Shown one piece after another: positions 9,211 to 18,637 of a stretch of DNA of 49,771 bases. The stretch comes from Cyanobacteria bacterium SW_9_44_58. Its GTDB lineage: Bacteria > Cyanobacteriota > Cyanobacteriia > Cyanobacteriales > Rubidibacteraceae. Below the pieces are notes generated by a model. That model did not search any database. It was given only the letters and a program-made list of their open reading frames with translations, and had not been told where the DNA came from. The position numbers and the translations under genes were made by a program. The stretch is taken from the NCBI GenBank assembly GCA_003021905.1, contig PXPI01000053.1, positions 1-49,771 on the forward strand, written 5' to 3'. Positions within the stretch are counted from its first letter, which is position 1. Every line of letters starts with the position of its first letter.

Positions 9211-10149
9211 TCAGTAATTTTTGGCTTGGTGAATGAAAACTTGCTGCAATGAGGCTAAAAACGCCTCACAAGCACTGGTAAAAGCCGTTGTGGACTCGTA
9301 AGGGAGAACATTGCGTCCAGGGAGGATTTTACCTTGTCCATTGGGAAGAACGCGACAATAGTGTTCCATGCGTTGTTGGGGAGATTCTGACTGCCTCTCT
9401 TCGCTAATGCTAGAGGCGGAATCTCCCATTAAGACAAGCGTGGGTTGAGAAATGGACGCGATCGCGCTTTCATAATTTTTGCGCCAAAATCCTGCTAAAA
9501 AGGAAAATACTGCATGACGGGTTTCCAAATCCTGCGCTCCCGCTTTCAGCATGTTCAGCCAGTGGGAATCCACATCGTCTTCTTTGGCGAATAACTGGCG
9601 GATCGAAAATGACCATAAAAAGTTGCGGCGACGGGCATAACGATAAAAAAGGCCGCCCAGGGGAGAATTGAATAGATTCCACAGCAACTTTTGTTGCCGG
9701 CGCGATCGCGCTTCGGTAATCAGCGACAGAGGAGGCGGTCCCGCTAAAATCAAGCCGGCAATTTCAGGAGAGGGCTTTAGAGCTAGCAATTCTAGGGCAA
9801 TGGGAAAAGATGCCCCTTGGACAACCACCACCACAGGCTTTTTAATCACGGTTTCTATCAAGGTTTTTAAAGGGCCAGCAAAATCTTCTGGACCATAAGC
9901 CGCTCGCGGTAGGGCACTTTCACCACACCCTAATAAATCCGGATTATAAACGGTTTCTAAACGACCGCGCCCTTGCCATTGCTGACAAAAGCGATCCCAA
10001 AACTGTCGAGATAAGCCCACCCCAATCGGGTGAATCAACAATAACGCGACTGAGGAACTCTCATTCACGGCATGGGACTCATAAACTTCGTAGGCGCATT
10101 GATAGCCATTCCAAGTATAAAACTGAGTTGTTGTTTCTTGAGAAAGCAT
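9211..10149 (-). CDS. Alpha/beta-fold hydrolase
   Basis: This 312-residue protein has the alpha/beta hydrolase pattern: an oxyanion-hole segment LLIHPIGVGLSRQFW, a nucleophile elbow VVVQGASFPIAL (the Ser in GAS), an acid segment LVLMGDS, and late-strand residues. The elbow reads G-x-S-x-P instead of the usual G-x-S-x-G, so the last Gly is replaced. The substrate is unknown. It lies upstream of groEL on the same strand, separated by the CIRCE region, and is likely its own transcription unit. Confidence 0.78.
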   Translation of the reverse strand: MLSQETTTQFYTWNGYQCAYEVYESHAVNESSSVALLLIHPIGVGLSRQFWDRFCQQWQGRGRLETVYNPDLLGCGESALPRAAYGPEDFAGPLKTLIETVIKKPVVVVVQGASFPIALELLALKPSPEIAGLILAGPPPLSLITEARSRRQQKLLWNLFNSPLGGLFYRYARRRNFLWSFSIRQLFAKEDDVDSHWLNMLKAGAQDLETRHAVFSFLAGFWRKNYESAIASISQPTLVLMGDSASSISEERQSESPQQRMEHYCRVLPNGQGKILPGRNVLPYESTTAFTSACEAFLASLQQVFIHQAKNY

Positions 10150-10476
10150 AAGAAATAATTGACACGTAATAACGAATTATTAGTTACTGAGCTATACTTA
10201 ATTCTATTGAGCTGAACCAGACAAGAGAGACCTAATGAAAGGATCAGTTATTATCGCATTTATTATTCGGTTAAGGTAACAAGCAATCTGGCAATAGGGA
10301 ACCCATCTTAATTATAGCTAAACAGTAAAAAATATCTTAAGCGTTTCTCTTGCTAAGTCTGAGCGTGCTATATTATTAATAATTAATTTGTACCGGTTTA
10401 AATATCGGTAACAAACAAAAGTTATCAAGAATCTGTAGAGACATGATAGAAAACGCCTCTACAGATTTGAACCAAA
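10150..10476. other. Intergenic region, no gene seen
   Basis: AT-rich stretch between the alpha/beta hydrolase promoter side and the hypothetical gene at 10477. Apart from the perfect inverted repeat at 10430-10467 I see no gene, tRNA or recognised riboswitch. Only a 13-codon ORF (ATG near 10235) is present. Confidence 0.5.
10430..10467 (-). terminator. Perfect 11-bp inverted repeat, probable terminator
   Basis: Arms AATCTGTAGAG and CTCTACAGATT are perfect complements separated by 16 bases. The repeat begins 10 bases after the stop of the hypothetical gene on the minus strand, as a terminator would. No clean T-run follows, so it could instead act as an RNA-stabilising stem. Confidence 0.5.
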
Positions 10477-10917
10477 CTATTCTTTTTTAATGTCCCGCGC
10501 CATATTTCTGAACATATCTAAACTAGGGTCTGACTGACGGCGTTGCTCAATTGCGGGATCATTATTAGCAGAAGCAGTGGGATTAGGAGGCGTCGGTTCG
10601 GGGGAAGATTGGAATGGCTGATTATTATTCGTTTGATCCCCGTTGTTTTTAGAAAGGGATTTTTTTTGTAAAGCAGAAACTTCTTCCACTCGCTCTTGTC
10701 CTTCTGGATTGCTTAAGGTTTTGGGAAAGCTCTTTTTACTGGTATTGGGTTGACGCATATAATCAATATCGCCATAAGTTTTCGCTTCATCTGGGTCCAG
10801 AAAAAAGGCTTTTTGGTTTTGTTGTTGGGATGGATTGTCGTTATTATTAGATTTAGATTTAGATCCAAAGAGCGTTGTAATGACAGAGCCAAATAGTTTT
10901 TTAATGAATCCGATCAT
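10477..10917 (-). CDS. Hypothetical low-complexity protein
   Basis: I do not recognise a family. The 146-residue product starts with a short hydrophobic/amphipathic helix (MIGFIKKLFGSVITTLFG), which may associate with membranes. It continues with a long Ser/Asn/Gln/Pro-rich region that is probably disordered, and ends in a charged helix (DPSLDMFRNMARDIKKE). The conserved-looking patch is FFLDPDEAKTYGDIDYMR. It is divergent from the HAD phosphatase at 11020. A perfect inverted repeat follows the stop. Confidence 0.65.
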   Translation of the reverse strand: MIGFIKKLFGSVITTLFGSKSKSNNNDNPSQQQNQKAFFLDPDEAKTYGDIDYMRQPNTSKKSFPKTLSNPEGQERVEEVSALQKKSLSKNNGDQTNNNQPFQSSPEPTPPNPTASANNDPAIEQRRQSDPSLDMFRNMARDIKKE

Positions 10918-11019
10918 GAGTATTTTTTCAGTCCCTAAAAACAGGAGTTTCTAATGCTTAATCTTTTTTTAAGGTAACATAGCTTTACTAATGCTGGGAA
11001 ATCAATCGTTACTGCCTCT

Positions 11020-11886
11020 ATGACTAAGTCTGCAATTACTCCCAATCAGCTTGCTTGTTCTCGAAACGAACAGATTCGGCTTCTTGTTCTCGATATTGAC
11101 GGAACAATTGCCGGAGAATCCAATGAAGTAACTCAGAGGGTGATTAACGCCCTAGAAGCGGTTAAAGCGCAGGGAATTAAGGTAACTCTTGCAACAGGAC
11201 GCATGTATTGCTCAGCCTTATATTTTGCGCAAGCGATTGGAACCGACTTGCCAATTATCTGCTATAACGGGGCTTGGATTCAATCCCCACAAACCGAGGA
11301 TCGAGTCTGGCACTTACCGGTTCCGATTCATTTAGCAACAGAACTGCTTGATTATTGCGAAAAACCGGAATGGCGCTCCCTTCTTGATGTTCATTTTTAT
11401 TTGAACGATCAACTGTATGTGCGAGAAATAACTGAAGAAACGCGATTTTATATTGAGCGCAGTCGGATTCAAGCCAATGCTGTTGGCGATCTTCGTTACC
11501 TTTTAGATCAGGGGCCAACCAAAGTCTTGGCAATGAGCAGCAATCCAGAAGTGACCCATCGCCTGATTTCTGAAATTAAGCAACGTTATTGCGACAACCA
11601 GTTATATTTGACCCAATCCAATCCTTATTTTTTTGAAGCCTGTCATCCTGGGGCGAGTAAAGGCAAAGCACTACGCTATCTTGTGGAAGAACAATTGAAT
11701 CTCAAACCGGAAAATACCATCGCAATCGGCGATAATTTTAACGATATAGAAATGTTGAATTATGCCGCATTAGGCATTGCTATGGGAGATGCCCCAGCAG
11801 AAGTTCAAGCGCAAGCGGATTGGGTTGCCCCGAATGTGGAAGCCGATGGGGTAGTTGCTGCTTTGAATAAGTTTCTGCTGAGTTAA
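11020..11886 (+). CDS. Cof-type HAD-IIB phosphatase
   Basis: This 288-residue member of the haloacid dehalogenase superfamily has motif I LLVLDIDGTIAG with nucleophile D25 and D27. Motif II is LATGRM, a cap domain fills the middle, and motif III/IV is GDNFNDIEMLNYAALGIAMGDAP. Cof-type enzymes dephosphorylate sugar phosphates, pyridoxal phosphate or flavin intermediates; the substrate cannot be chosen here. It is transcribed away from the hypothetical gene and followed by a 529-base region without a clear gene. Confidence 0.9.
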   Translation: MTKSAITPNQLACSRNEQIRLLVLDIDGTIAGESNEVTQRVINALEAVKAQGIKVTLATGRMYCSALYFAQAIGTDLPIICYNGAWIQSPQTEDRVWHLPVPIHLATELLDYCEKPEWRSLLDVHFYLNDQLYVREITEETRFYIERSRIQANAVGDLRYLLDQGPTKVLAMSSNPEVTHRLISEIKQRYCDNQLYLTQSNPYFFEACHPGASKGKALRYLVEEQLNLKPENTIAIGDNFNDIEMLNYAALGIAMGDAPAEVQAQADWVAPNVEADGVVAALNKFLLS

Positions 11887-12415
11887 ATATGGAAAAGCCT
11901 TAGGAATTTGCTTGCTATCTCTCATGGGAAGAAAAAAATTGCCACAGCGTTAATTTTTATTTCCGGGAATCTGTTTGGGGATTTTTCACTTTTCCAGAAA
12001 AAAAACAGGAAAAAAGAATTAATAATTAATACTTAAATTAGTGGGACAAAACCAACTTTTAAATGACTGGCTAGATTAAGTGTTTTCCTCATATTTGTTG
12101 CGGCTTAACAGTAATTATCATAAAAGGTGATCAAGAATTAATGGTTTATGTGATATTTAGAGCAACAAATTATAGAATTTTCCGTCAAAATAAAAGTAAT
12201 ATCAAATTTTAAATAGCCAGTAGTTGTTGGAAACTGCTCCTAAATCAAATTAAATAAAGAGTATCTTGAAGATGAATAAAGCAAGTATGATTAAACAGGA
12301 AGAACATGATTATAATCAGATCAAAATGGGTGCTGATTCGCCAACATCTAGCTCACTCGAAAAATCTCCCGATTAAAAAAAACCACCGAAATCAAGCCTA
12401 CAATCGCACAAACAA
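11887..12415. other. AT-rich intergenic region with one possible micro-ORF
   Basis: The region is notably AT-rich, with A-tracts and short repeats of AATTAAT. No tRNA, riboswitch or transposon end is evident. The only coding hint is a 34-codon ORF (12272-12376) shortly before the FHA gene, listed separately. The promoter of the FHA gene must lie here. Confidence 0.5.
12272..12376 (+). CDS. Possible 34-residue small protein upstream of the FHA gene
   Basis: ATG to TAA encodes a hydrophilic peptide (MNKASMIKQEEHDYNQIKMG, then Ser-rich). It ends 39 bases before the FHA start and would be in the same transcript. Its ribosome site is weak, there is no homologue I recognise, and an ORF of this length is expected by chance in AT-rich DNA. 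Low confidence. Confidence 0.2.
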   Translation: MNKASMIKQEEHDYNQIKMGADSPTSSSLEKSPD

Positions 12416-12964
12416 ATGGCATCATCTCAACCGACTTATTCTGAGGGACAAGGCGAAAACGTAGAACACTCTGCACCTCCGGAAAAATTATTGGAAAACC
12501 AAACTCCAATGATTACCCTGACGCTGCTCCATCCTCAACAATCAGTTGCTGTTCAAACCTGGCGTTTTGAGCCCCAATCATCGATTAAAATTGGCCGTTC
12601 TAGAAATAATGAAGTTACCCTCTATAGTGCTGTTGTCTCCCGCCACCATGTCGAAATTCGACGTCAAGGAAAAGAGTGGGAACTCATTAGTTTAGGCTCC
12701 AATGGAACATTTTGCGAAGGAAAACGCATTCGTCGCACTCCTGTTAAAAATGGGATGGTCATTCGTTTAGCCAGTTCAGGGCCTCAAATTCAGATTGAGA
12801 TGGATATGCTCACTGAGGAGAAAAAACCATCCCTTGGCAAATCATCTCAGGGCACAGTCTCTCAGCAAAATAAACATCAAGCGGATGCGAGCGGAAAACA
12901 ATCTCGTTCCACTACACTGCCGCCAGAAGAGCTAGAGAAAGCTAAGGAAACGCAAATGGATTAA
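12416..12964 (+). CDS. FHA-domain protein
   Basis: An FHA phosphothreonine-binding domain spans about residues 45-128, with IGRS at 59-62, SRHH at 75-78 and SNGTF at 95-99, the residues that contact phosphothreonine. A disordered polar tail of about 50 residues follows. FHA proteins act as readers in Ser/Thr kinase signalling; no kinase lies nearby. No strong ribosome site precedes the ATG. The stop overlaps the convergent tlyA stop by 4 bases. Confidence 0.85.
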   Translation: MASSQPTYSEGQGENVEHSAPPEKLLENQTPMITLTLLHPQQSVAVQTWRFEPQSSIKIGRSRNNEVTLYSAVVSRHHVEIRRQGKEWELISLGSNGTFCEGKRIRRTPVKNGMVIRLASSGPQIQIEMDMLTEEKKPSLGKSSQGTVSQQNKHQADASGKQSRSTTLPPEELEKAKETQMD

Positions 12965-13806
12965 GTTTTTTGATTCACGGCAAAGCCCGAGTTTAATGCT
13001 TCACAAGCGGCGGTGGTAATCGTGTAAATTTGATCGTCGCTTAACGGCTTTATTGTCTTGAAACTCAATCCTGTGTTCAACCATAGCAAATACTCTATAT
13101 TGCCTGCAGGGCCACGAATTGGCGACCAAGTCAATCCGCAGGGAGTCCAACCCATTTTTTCAGTGGCAGTTATTACTTGAGCGATTCCAGTATTGTGATC
13201 TTGCGGGGAACGAACGACGCCTTTTTCCCCAACGCGATCGCGCCCCACTTCAAACTGAGGCTTGACTAATAGCACTGCTTCCCGAGGCGGCGTTAATAAG
13301 GCCCACAATGGGGCTAAAACTTTTGTTAAAGAAATAAAAGACAAATCCAGAACAGCAAAGTCAGCATAAGGGGCATTTCCATATAATGCTTCCGGTTCTA
13401 AATAGCGCAAATTCGTGCGTTCTTTTAAGATTACCCGTTGATCTTGACGCAATTGCCAGGCCACTTGCCCATAGCCCACATCAACACCATAAACTTGTTT
13501 TGCCCCTGCCTTTAGCAAACAGTCTGTAAAGCCGCCGGTAGAAATCCCCCCATCAAGACAAATCCGTCCAGTCACAGCAATATCAAATTCTGATAAAGCT
13601 TTGGCCAGTTTTTCGCCTCCCCGCGAGACATAAGGAGGCGGTTGCACCACTGTCAGAGGTGCCTCTGCATTCACAAGGATACCTGGTTTATCAATCACTT
13701 GATCGTTAACCTTCACTTCCCCGGCGCGAATCAACCGTTGGGCTTTCTGACGGGATTCACAAAATTCGCGAGTAACCAGCAGCCTATCAAGACGTTCCTT
13801 TGCCAT
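12961..13806 (-). CDS. tlyA: TlyA-family rRNA 2'-O-methyltransferase / hemolysin-like
   Basis: An N-terminal S4 RNA-binding domain (ERLDRLLVTREFCESRQKAQ) is joined to an FtsJ-like methyltransferase with LDGGISTGGFTDCLL as the SAM motif, then FAVLDLSFISL and LLVKPQFEVG. TlyA proteins 2'-O-methylate cytidine in 16S and/or 23S rRNA; some are annotated as hemolysins. Length (281) is near the family norm of about 270. It converges on the FHA gene with a 4-base overlap and lies upstream of petD on the same strand without obvious co-transcription. Confidence 0.88.
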   Translation of the reverse strand: MAKERLDRLLVTREFCESRQKAQRLIRAGEVKVNDQVIDKPGILVNAEAPLTVVQPPPYVSRGGEKLAKALSEFDIAVTGRICLDGGISTGGFTDCLLKAGAKQVYGVDVGYGQVAWQLRQDQRVILKERTNLRYLEPEALYGNAPYADFAVLDLSFISLTKVLAPLWALLTPPREAVLLVKPQFEVGRDRVGEKGVVRSPQDHNTGIAQVITATEKMGWTPCGLTWSPIRGPAGNIEYLLWLNTGLSFKTIKPLSDDQIYTITTAACEALNSGFAVNQKT

Positions 13807-13877
13807 CAGCTTTCTCCAAATTATAAAAATCCCCCCTTACTCAAAAGGGAGGATTGTCAATGAACCAAAAGACTCCT

Positions 13878-14363
13878 TTAGAACAAGCCTAAAGTTAAAG
13901 ATTCTTCTAAGGGATAAGTAGCGCCAATTCCTAACCAAAGGGTAACCACAGTGCCAAATAAGAACACAGCAGTGGCTACCGGACGACGGAACGGGTTTTG
14001 GAACTTGTTGACATTCTCAATGAAGGGAAGCAGCATTAACCCTAGCGGAATGGACCCCATTGCCACAATTCCTAAAAGTTTATTGGGAACAATCCGCAAA
14101 ATTTGGAAAACCGGATAGAAATACCATTCCGGGAGAATTTCTAAAGGCGTGGCAAAGGGATCTGCCGGTTCTCCAACAACCATGGCAGGATCCAGTACGG
14201 CTAATCCCACACAAAGCCCAATTGTCCCTAAAATAACCACAGGGAAAGTATAGAGTAAATCATTGGGCCAGGCCGGTTCGCCATAGTAGTTGTGACCCAT
14301 TCCTTGGGCAAGCTTGGCCCGTAGTTTGGGATCGCTTAAATCAGGTTTTTTTAAGGTGGACAT
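13878..14363 (-). CDS. petD: Cytochrome b6f complex subunit IV
   Basis: This 161-residue subunit IV has three membrane helices and signature segments [20 protein letters not shown] and [17 protein letters not shown], the PEWY quinol-oxidation loop. It forms the C-terminal half of the bc1-type cytochrome b with PetB in the thylakoid cytochrome b6f complex. It follows petB on the same strand after 52 bases, the standard cyanobacterial petBD order. An extra residue gives DPAMVVGEP where many homologues read DPAMVGEP. Confidence 0.97.
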   Translation of the reverse strand: MSTLKKPDLSDPKLRAKLAQGMGHNYYGEPAWPNDLLYTFPVVILGTIGLCVGLAVLDPAMVVGEPADPFATPLEILPEWYFYPVFQILRIVPNKLLGIVAMGSIPLGLMLLPFIENVNKFQNPFRRPVATAVFLFGTVVTLWLGIGATYPLEESLTLGLF

Positions 14364-14415
14364 TGTTATTTTGTTCTCCTCTTGACAGTGTTAAGACAAC
14401 TTCTCAGATCGCGCT

Positions 14416-15084
14416 TTACAAGGGGCCGGAAATGCCCTGTTTACGGATCATGAGGAAGTGTAGCAACATAAAGACAGCAATGAACCAGGGTAAAACAAAG
14501 GTATGCAAGCTATAGAAACGGGTCAGTGTTGCCTGCCCGACGCTAGCATCGCCTCGAATCAATTCGACAATCAAAGGACCAACCCCAGGAATTGCTTCTG
14601 GAACCCCGGAGACAATTTTGACTGCCCAATAACCGATTTGATCCCAAGGAAGGGAATAGCCCGTTACACCAAAGGAAACCGTAATGACTGCTAGAATGAC
14701 GCCGGTAATCCAAGTCAGTTCTCGGGGCTTTTTAAAGCCGCCGGTCAAATAGACCCGGAACGTATGGAGAATCATCATCAGCACCATCATACTGGCTGAC
14801 CAGCGATGGATGGAACGGATCAGCCAACCGAAGTTTACTTCGGTCATGAGATACTGAACAGAAGAAAAGGCTTCGGTAACAGTGGGCTTATAATAAAAGG
14901 TCATTGCAAAGCCCGTTGCAAACTGAATTAAAAAGCAGGTGAGGGTAATTCCACCGAGACAGTAAAAAATGTTAACGTGAGGTGGAACATATTTACCAGC
15001 AACGTCATCTGAGATGGCCTGCACATCCAGGCGCTCATCAAACCACTGATATATTTTAGAATCCGTTACTTGTTTTGTGAACAT
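14416..15084 (-). CDS. petB: Cytochrome b6
   Basis: This is a four-helix cytochrome b6 of 222 residues. Heme-ligand histidines lie in the IHRW (H93) and LHTFR (H107) segments and in the second pair around LHTFVLPW and [12 protein letters not shown]42 in NIFYCLGG matches the cysteine that covalently holds heme ci. It transfers electrons between plastoquinol and the b6f quinone-reduction site. It is the first gene of petBD and diverges from ctpA; the 527-base gap includes a leader hairpin. Confidence 0.98.
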   Translation of the reverse strand: MFTKQVTDSKIYQWFDERLDVQAISDDVAGKYVPPHVNIFYCLGGITLTCFLIQFATGFAMTFYYKPTVTEAFSSVQYLMTEVNFGWLIRSIHRWSASMMVLMMILHTFRVYLTGGFKKPRELTWITGVILAVITVSFGVTGYSLPWDQIGYWAVKIVSGVPEAIPGVGPLIVELIRGDASVGQATLTRFYSLHTFVLPWFIAVFMLLHFLMIRKQGISGPL

Positions 15085-15611
15085 GAAGCCAGACTTCCTA
15101 GACTAAAAGCGTTATGTTTTTCTCCCCTTGACAATTTTGACATGTTTATCCTCCCTTTGCCTTTAGAATCGCTGAAGGAAGGAGGACATGGAAGGGGGAC
15201 TGATTAAGGAAATAATACCTTTTTCCTACATAAACTTTAACATAATGTCTTTAAGATTACTGAGAAGCAAGTTCTGATAGAGTGTCCGTTTTTTCCTAAA
15301 TCATGGGAATTTAATTGACTTTCTGTTTAAGATGGATCTAGTTCAGGGAAGCATAGTCACGTTAAATTAAGCCTAATAACTTAACAAAACGTAATACCTT
15401 CTCCCCCCTTGTCTTAGCTAAGCTTTCCCACCGCGTCGATTGATTGCGCGGCGTCTCAAACAGTTAGGATATAGAAGAACCGATTTTGGAATTTTATTCC
15501 ACTTTACTCATTTAAGTCTGGTTAGCCTCATTTTGGATTTAAGCAAGGTTTAGGCGCAATCGGATCTTGAAGAAACTCTGCGATTGTCTGGATTAATTAG
15601 CGTACTCAATA
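15085..15611. other. Divergent promoter region between petBD and ctpA
   Basis: This 527-base gap serves both directions. A hairpin (TCCTCC at 15149-15154 pairing with GGAGGA at 15181-15186, with inner CCTT/AAGG pairing) lies about 70-100 bases before petB, likely in its leader or at its promoter. A TTGACA-like box is at about 15128-15133. No gene, tRNA or riboswitch is visible. Confidence 0.5.
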
Positions 15612-16862
15612 ATGAAACGTACTTTTTGGCAAAAACTGTTTACAATTATTGTGGCGGTTGGTGTTGCTTGGTTTAGTTGCACTGGCCAGGGGACAGCAGC
15701 TTACTATAACGAAGAAGAAAAGATATTTCTCCAAGCCTGGCGCATTGTGAACCAGGCCTATTTAGATGAAAGTTTTAATGATCAAAATTGGTGGTTTGTT
15801 CGCAAACGCTTCCTAAAAGACGATTTTTCCAATCGCGAGGAGACCTATCAAGCGATTGAAGACATGTTAGCCACCCTCGATGATCCTTTTACCCGCTTGT
15901 TGCGGCCGGAACAGTATCGCAGCTTGCAAGTTAATACGTCGGGGGAACTTTCCGGTGTCGGTCTCCAAATTGATATTAATTCCCAAACCAAACAGTTGGA
16001 AGTAGTCACGCCCATTGATGGTTCACCGGCGGAAAAAGCTGGGATTAAGCCGCGCGATCGCGTTTTAGCCATTGATGGGGTAAAAACCGAAGGACTCTCT
16101 CTCGATGAGGCAGCCTCTCGCATGCGGGGAAAAGTGGGAACTCAGGTGACTCTAACCGTACAATCGGGACAAGGAAAAGATGCGATTACCCGAGAAGTGG
16201 AAATTGTGCGCGATCGCATTTCCCTCAATCCAGTTTATGCCAATCTTGATGCAACTAGTGCGGAAATGCCCATTGGCTATATCCGTCTTGCCCAATTTAG
16301 TGCCAATGCTAAGGAAGAAATTGCCCAAAAAATCATTGATTTGGAAAAGCAAGGGGCGCAAGGCTTTATTCTGGATTTGCGAAATAATCCCGGCGGCTTG
16401 CTGCAAGCAGGAATTGAAGTTGCCCGATTGTGGCTGGATTCGGGAACAGTCGTTTATACCGTGAATCGCCAAGGCATGATCGGCAGTTATGGGGCAAAAA
16501 AAGAGGAAGCGGTGACAGATGCTCCCTTAACGGTGCTGGTTAACCAAGGAAGCGCTAGTGCCAGCGAAATTTTAGCAAGCGCCTTACAGGACAATCATCG
16601 CGCTAACATTGTTGGAGAAACGACCTTTGGAAAAGGGTTAATTCAGTCTCTATTTGATTTGCCCGATGATTCCGGCATTGCGGTGACAGTAGCCAAGTAC
16701 GAAACCCCGAATCATCGCGACATTAATGAAGCCGGAATTAACCCCGATTATACAGTGTCCCAGCCTTTGATTCCCTTCTCAAAGATGGGAACCCAAGAAG
16801 ATAAACAATATCAAGAAGCGGCCAAATTGTTGGCAGAAAAAACAATGGTGGCCCAAAATTAG
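15612..16862 (+). CDS. ctpA: Carboxyl-terminal processing protease (D1 maturation type)
   Basis: A signal peptide (to about residue 30) directs the protein to the lumen or periplasm. A PDZ domain lies at about 105-195, and the S41 catalytic core has S316 in QGSASASEI and K341 in TFGKGLIQ, 25 residues apart as in the algal D1 processing enzyme. CtpA removes the C-terminal extension of photosystem II protein D1 so the manganese cluster can assemble. The divergent linkage with petBD is known in other cyanobacteria. The stop overlaps the convergent LpxB-related gene by 4 bases. Confidence 0.94.
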   Translation: MKRTFWQKLFTIIVAVGVAWFSCTGQGTAAYYNEEEKIFLQAWRIVNQAYLDESFNDQNWWFVRKRFLKDDFSNREETYQAIEDMLATLDDPFTRLLRPEQYRSLQVNTSGELSGVGLQIDINSQTKQLEVVTPIDGSPAEKAGIKPRDRVLAIDGVKTEGLSLDEAASRMRGKVGTQVTLTVQSGQGKDAITREVEIVRDRISLNPVYANLDATSAEMPIGYIRLAQFSANAKEEIAQKIIDLEKQGAQGFILDLRNNPGGLLQAGIEVARLWLDSGTVVYTVNRQGMIGSYGAKKEEAVTDAPLTVLVNQGSASASEILASALQDNHRANIVGETTFGKGLIQSLFDLPDDSGIAVTVAKYETPNHRDINEAGINPDYTVSQPLIPFSKMGTQEDKQYQEAAKLLAEKTMVAQN

Positions 16863-18148
16863 GACTTGGTTTGCTGTAATTGTTGCAGTAACACTGAGGC
16901 AATTTTTTTCGAAGCCCCCGGTTGTCCTCTAACCGATTGGAGGCGTGCGCGGATTGACCGCCGTTTTTCCGGATGTTCCAGCCAATCTAGGGCCATTTGC
17001 GCCACCTCTTGTGGGTCTAAATTCCCTACAAGTTCGGGAACAATTTCTTCTTTTGCCCAAATATTGGGCCAAGCAAACAGGCGTTTGTTTCGCAACACCA
17101 GCCAGTTAATCAGCTTGGCAAAACTTCCCCCCAGCAAGGGAATATTGGACAAAATCCCAGGAATGCCATCCCAAGCCCGCATGGCATCCAATTGGTAGGT
17201 AGGCAGCAACACAATCATGGGAATCGCTAACGCGCCTAATTCTGCCGTATTTGCTCCCACTGTGGTTAAACAGAACGAGCATTGGGAAAGCACATCATAG
17301 GCAGGGAATTTTGTCCAGAGAAGAATTTTCACCCCTTGTTCAGTTTCTAGATACGGCAGTTCTTCGGGCACAGAAGGAATGACGAGTGTTGCTCCCTTAA
17401 GCCCAAATTGCTTGAGAAGCCGGTTATAGTTAGGATCGGCATATTGAGCAAGGGTTTCTAGCTTGAGGGTTGGGGCCACTGGAATGATAAACTGGCTTTG
17501 AGAACGCTTTTGATAAATTAATTGCGCGATCGCGATGGTTAAAGGGACCCCCTGGAGCAGTTTTGCCGGTTTGGAGCCAGGCAAGATACCGATTAGATCA
17601 GTGCCGGTTTCTAAATTTAGACCGACAGGTTGTGTATTGAGAGCAATTTGCGAATCAGCCATAATGTCACCGACGATAGTAAGTTTGTGGCGATGAGATT
17701 GAGGAGCTTTTTGAATTAAGTCGGTGTTCATCACTAAAAAGTGATCAACCCAGCAATGCCAGCGTGTTTCCCACTCGGCATAGATGATAACTGGGTACCC
17801 GAGTCGTTTACCGATGACGATGGGGAAAAATTGGTCTCCCCCTAGAAATAAGACGATCCCTTGCTCGTACCAGTTCCAGTTCTCAGCAGTTTTTCCCCAT
17901 AACAAAAAAGGGAAAAAAGCCTCAGCACTTTGAACTCGTGTGACTCCTGGAATAGCTTGGGCGATTCCTACCTCCTGCCCTGTAGCGTGAGGACAAGGAG
18001 ATAGAACCACAGAAATTCTGATTCCTAGTTGCGGAGACTGATGAGACTGCAATGCTGCGACCACTGGGCGTACCCAAGTTAAAAGTTCTCCTGGCCCGTT
18101 ACTGAGAATGAGAACGTCAACAGCATTGCTATATGACATATTATTCAA
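16859..18148 (-). CDS. LpxB-related glycosyltransferase (lipid-A-disaccharide synthase-like)
   Basis: This 429-residue protein is of the type annotated in cyanobacteria as lipid-A-disaccharide synthase-related. It opens with LILSNGPGELLTWVRPVVAAL and has a GT-B-like two-domain layout, with GILPGSKPAKLLQG in the linker and LTTVGANTAELGALAIPMIVLLPTYQLD in the nucleotide-sugar-binding half. It is diverged from true LpxB, so a role in lipid A assembly is not assured. It converges on ctpA with a 4-base overlap. Confidence 0.8.
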   Translation of the reverse strand: MNNMSYSNAVDVLILSNGPGELLTWVRPVVAALQSHQSPQLGIRISVVLSPCPHATGQEVGIAQAIPGVTRVQSAEAFFPFLLWGKTAENWNWYEQGIVLFLGGDQFFPIVIGKRLGYPVIIYAEWETRWHCWVDHFLVMNTDLIQKAPQSHRHKLTIVGDIMADSQIALNTQPVGLNLETGTDLIGILPGSKPAKLLQGVPLTIAIAQLIYQKRSQSQFIIPVAPTLKLETLAQYADPNYNRLLKQFGLKGATLVIPSVPEELPYLETEQGVKILLWTKFPAYDVLSQCSFCLTTVGANTAELGALAIPMIVLLPTYQLDAMRAWDGIPGILSNIPLLGGSFAKLINWLVLRNKRLFAWPNIWAKEEIVPELVGNLDPQEVAQMALDWLEHPEKRRSIRARLQSVRGQPGASKKIASVLLQQLQQTKS

Positions 18149-18252
18149 ATAGTTACATTTTCTAAATTAACTCATGACTCCGGCAACTGCCTAGGAAAAT
18201 AGAATGCAAATTGATAATTACTCACTAAAAATCAATCAATCATTAATCATGA

Positions 18253-18435
18253 TTAATGATTCATTCTTGATCGTTGCACTTCTTGCCAAAGCGACTCGAC
18301 TTCGGCTTGCAAATGCAAAAATTTAGCTTGCTGATCGGCTTTCCTAAGAGATTGTTCTAGCTTGTTTAGCCGCAGAGTTTCCTTTTGATCCGTTACTGAC
18401 GGGGTAACGGTTTTATACATTAGCGCATTAGACAT
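18253..18435 (-). CDS. Small coiled-coil hypothetical protein
   Basis: Sixty residues remain when started at the ATG at 18435 (MSNALMYKTVTP). The ORF track start at 18453 is a GTG with no clear advantage. The C-terminal 40 residues (LNKLEQSLRKADQQAKFLH onward) have heptad hydrophobics typical of a coiled coil. I recognise the general type as a short conserved cyanobacterial protein but know no function. It is flanked by AT-rich DNA and is probably monocistronic. Confidence 0.6.
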   Translation of the reverse strand: MSNALMYKTVTPSVTDQKETLRLNKLEQSLRKADQQAKFLHLQAEVESLWQEVQRSRMNH

Positions 18436-18637
18436 AAGATTAGCCTTTAGCACTCAAAAAGATGAGGTTATATTTCCAAAGTTTTATTATAACCTAAATT
18501 ATTTTTTGATTCTGAGAACGGTATGGCAATTTTAAAACTGGCTTATTAGCCAATATTATCAACCCTTTACGACTTTTATAGGTAGCGGAAGAGACTCATC
18601 ATGTTTAAGCCTACTCATTGCAATCAATAGTGAAATT

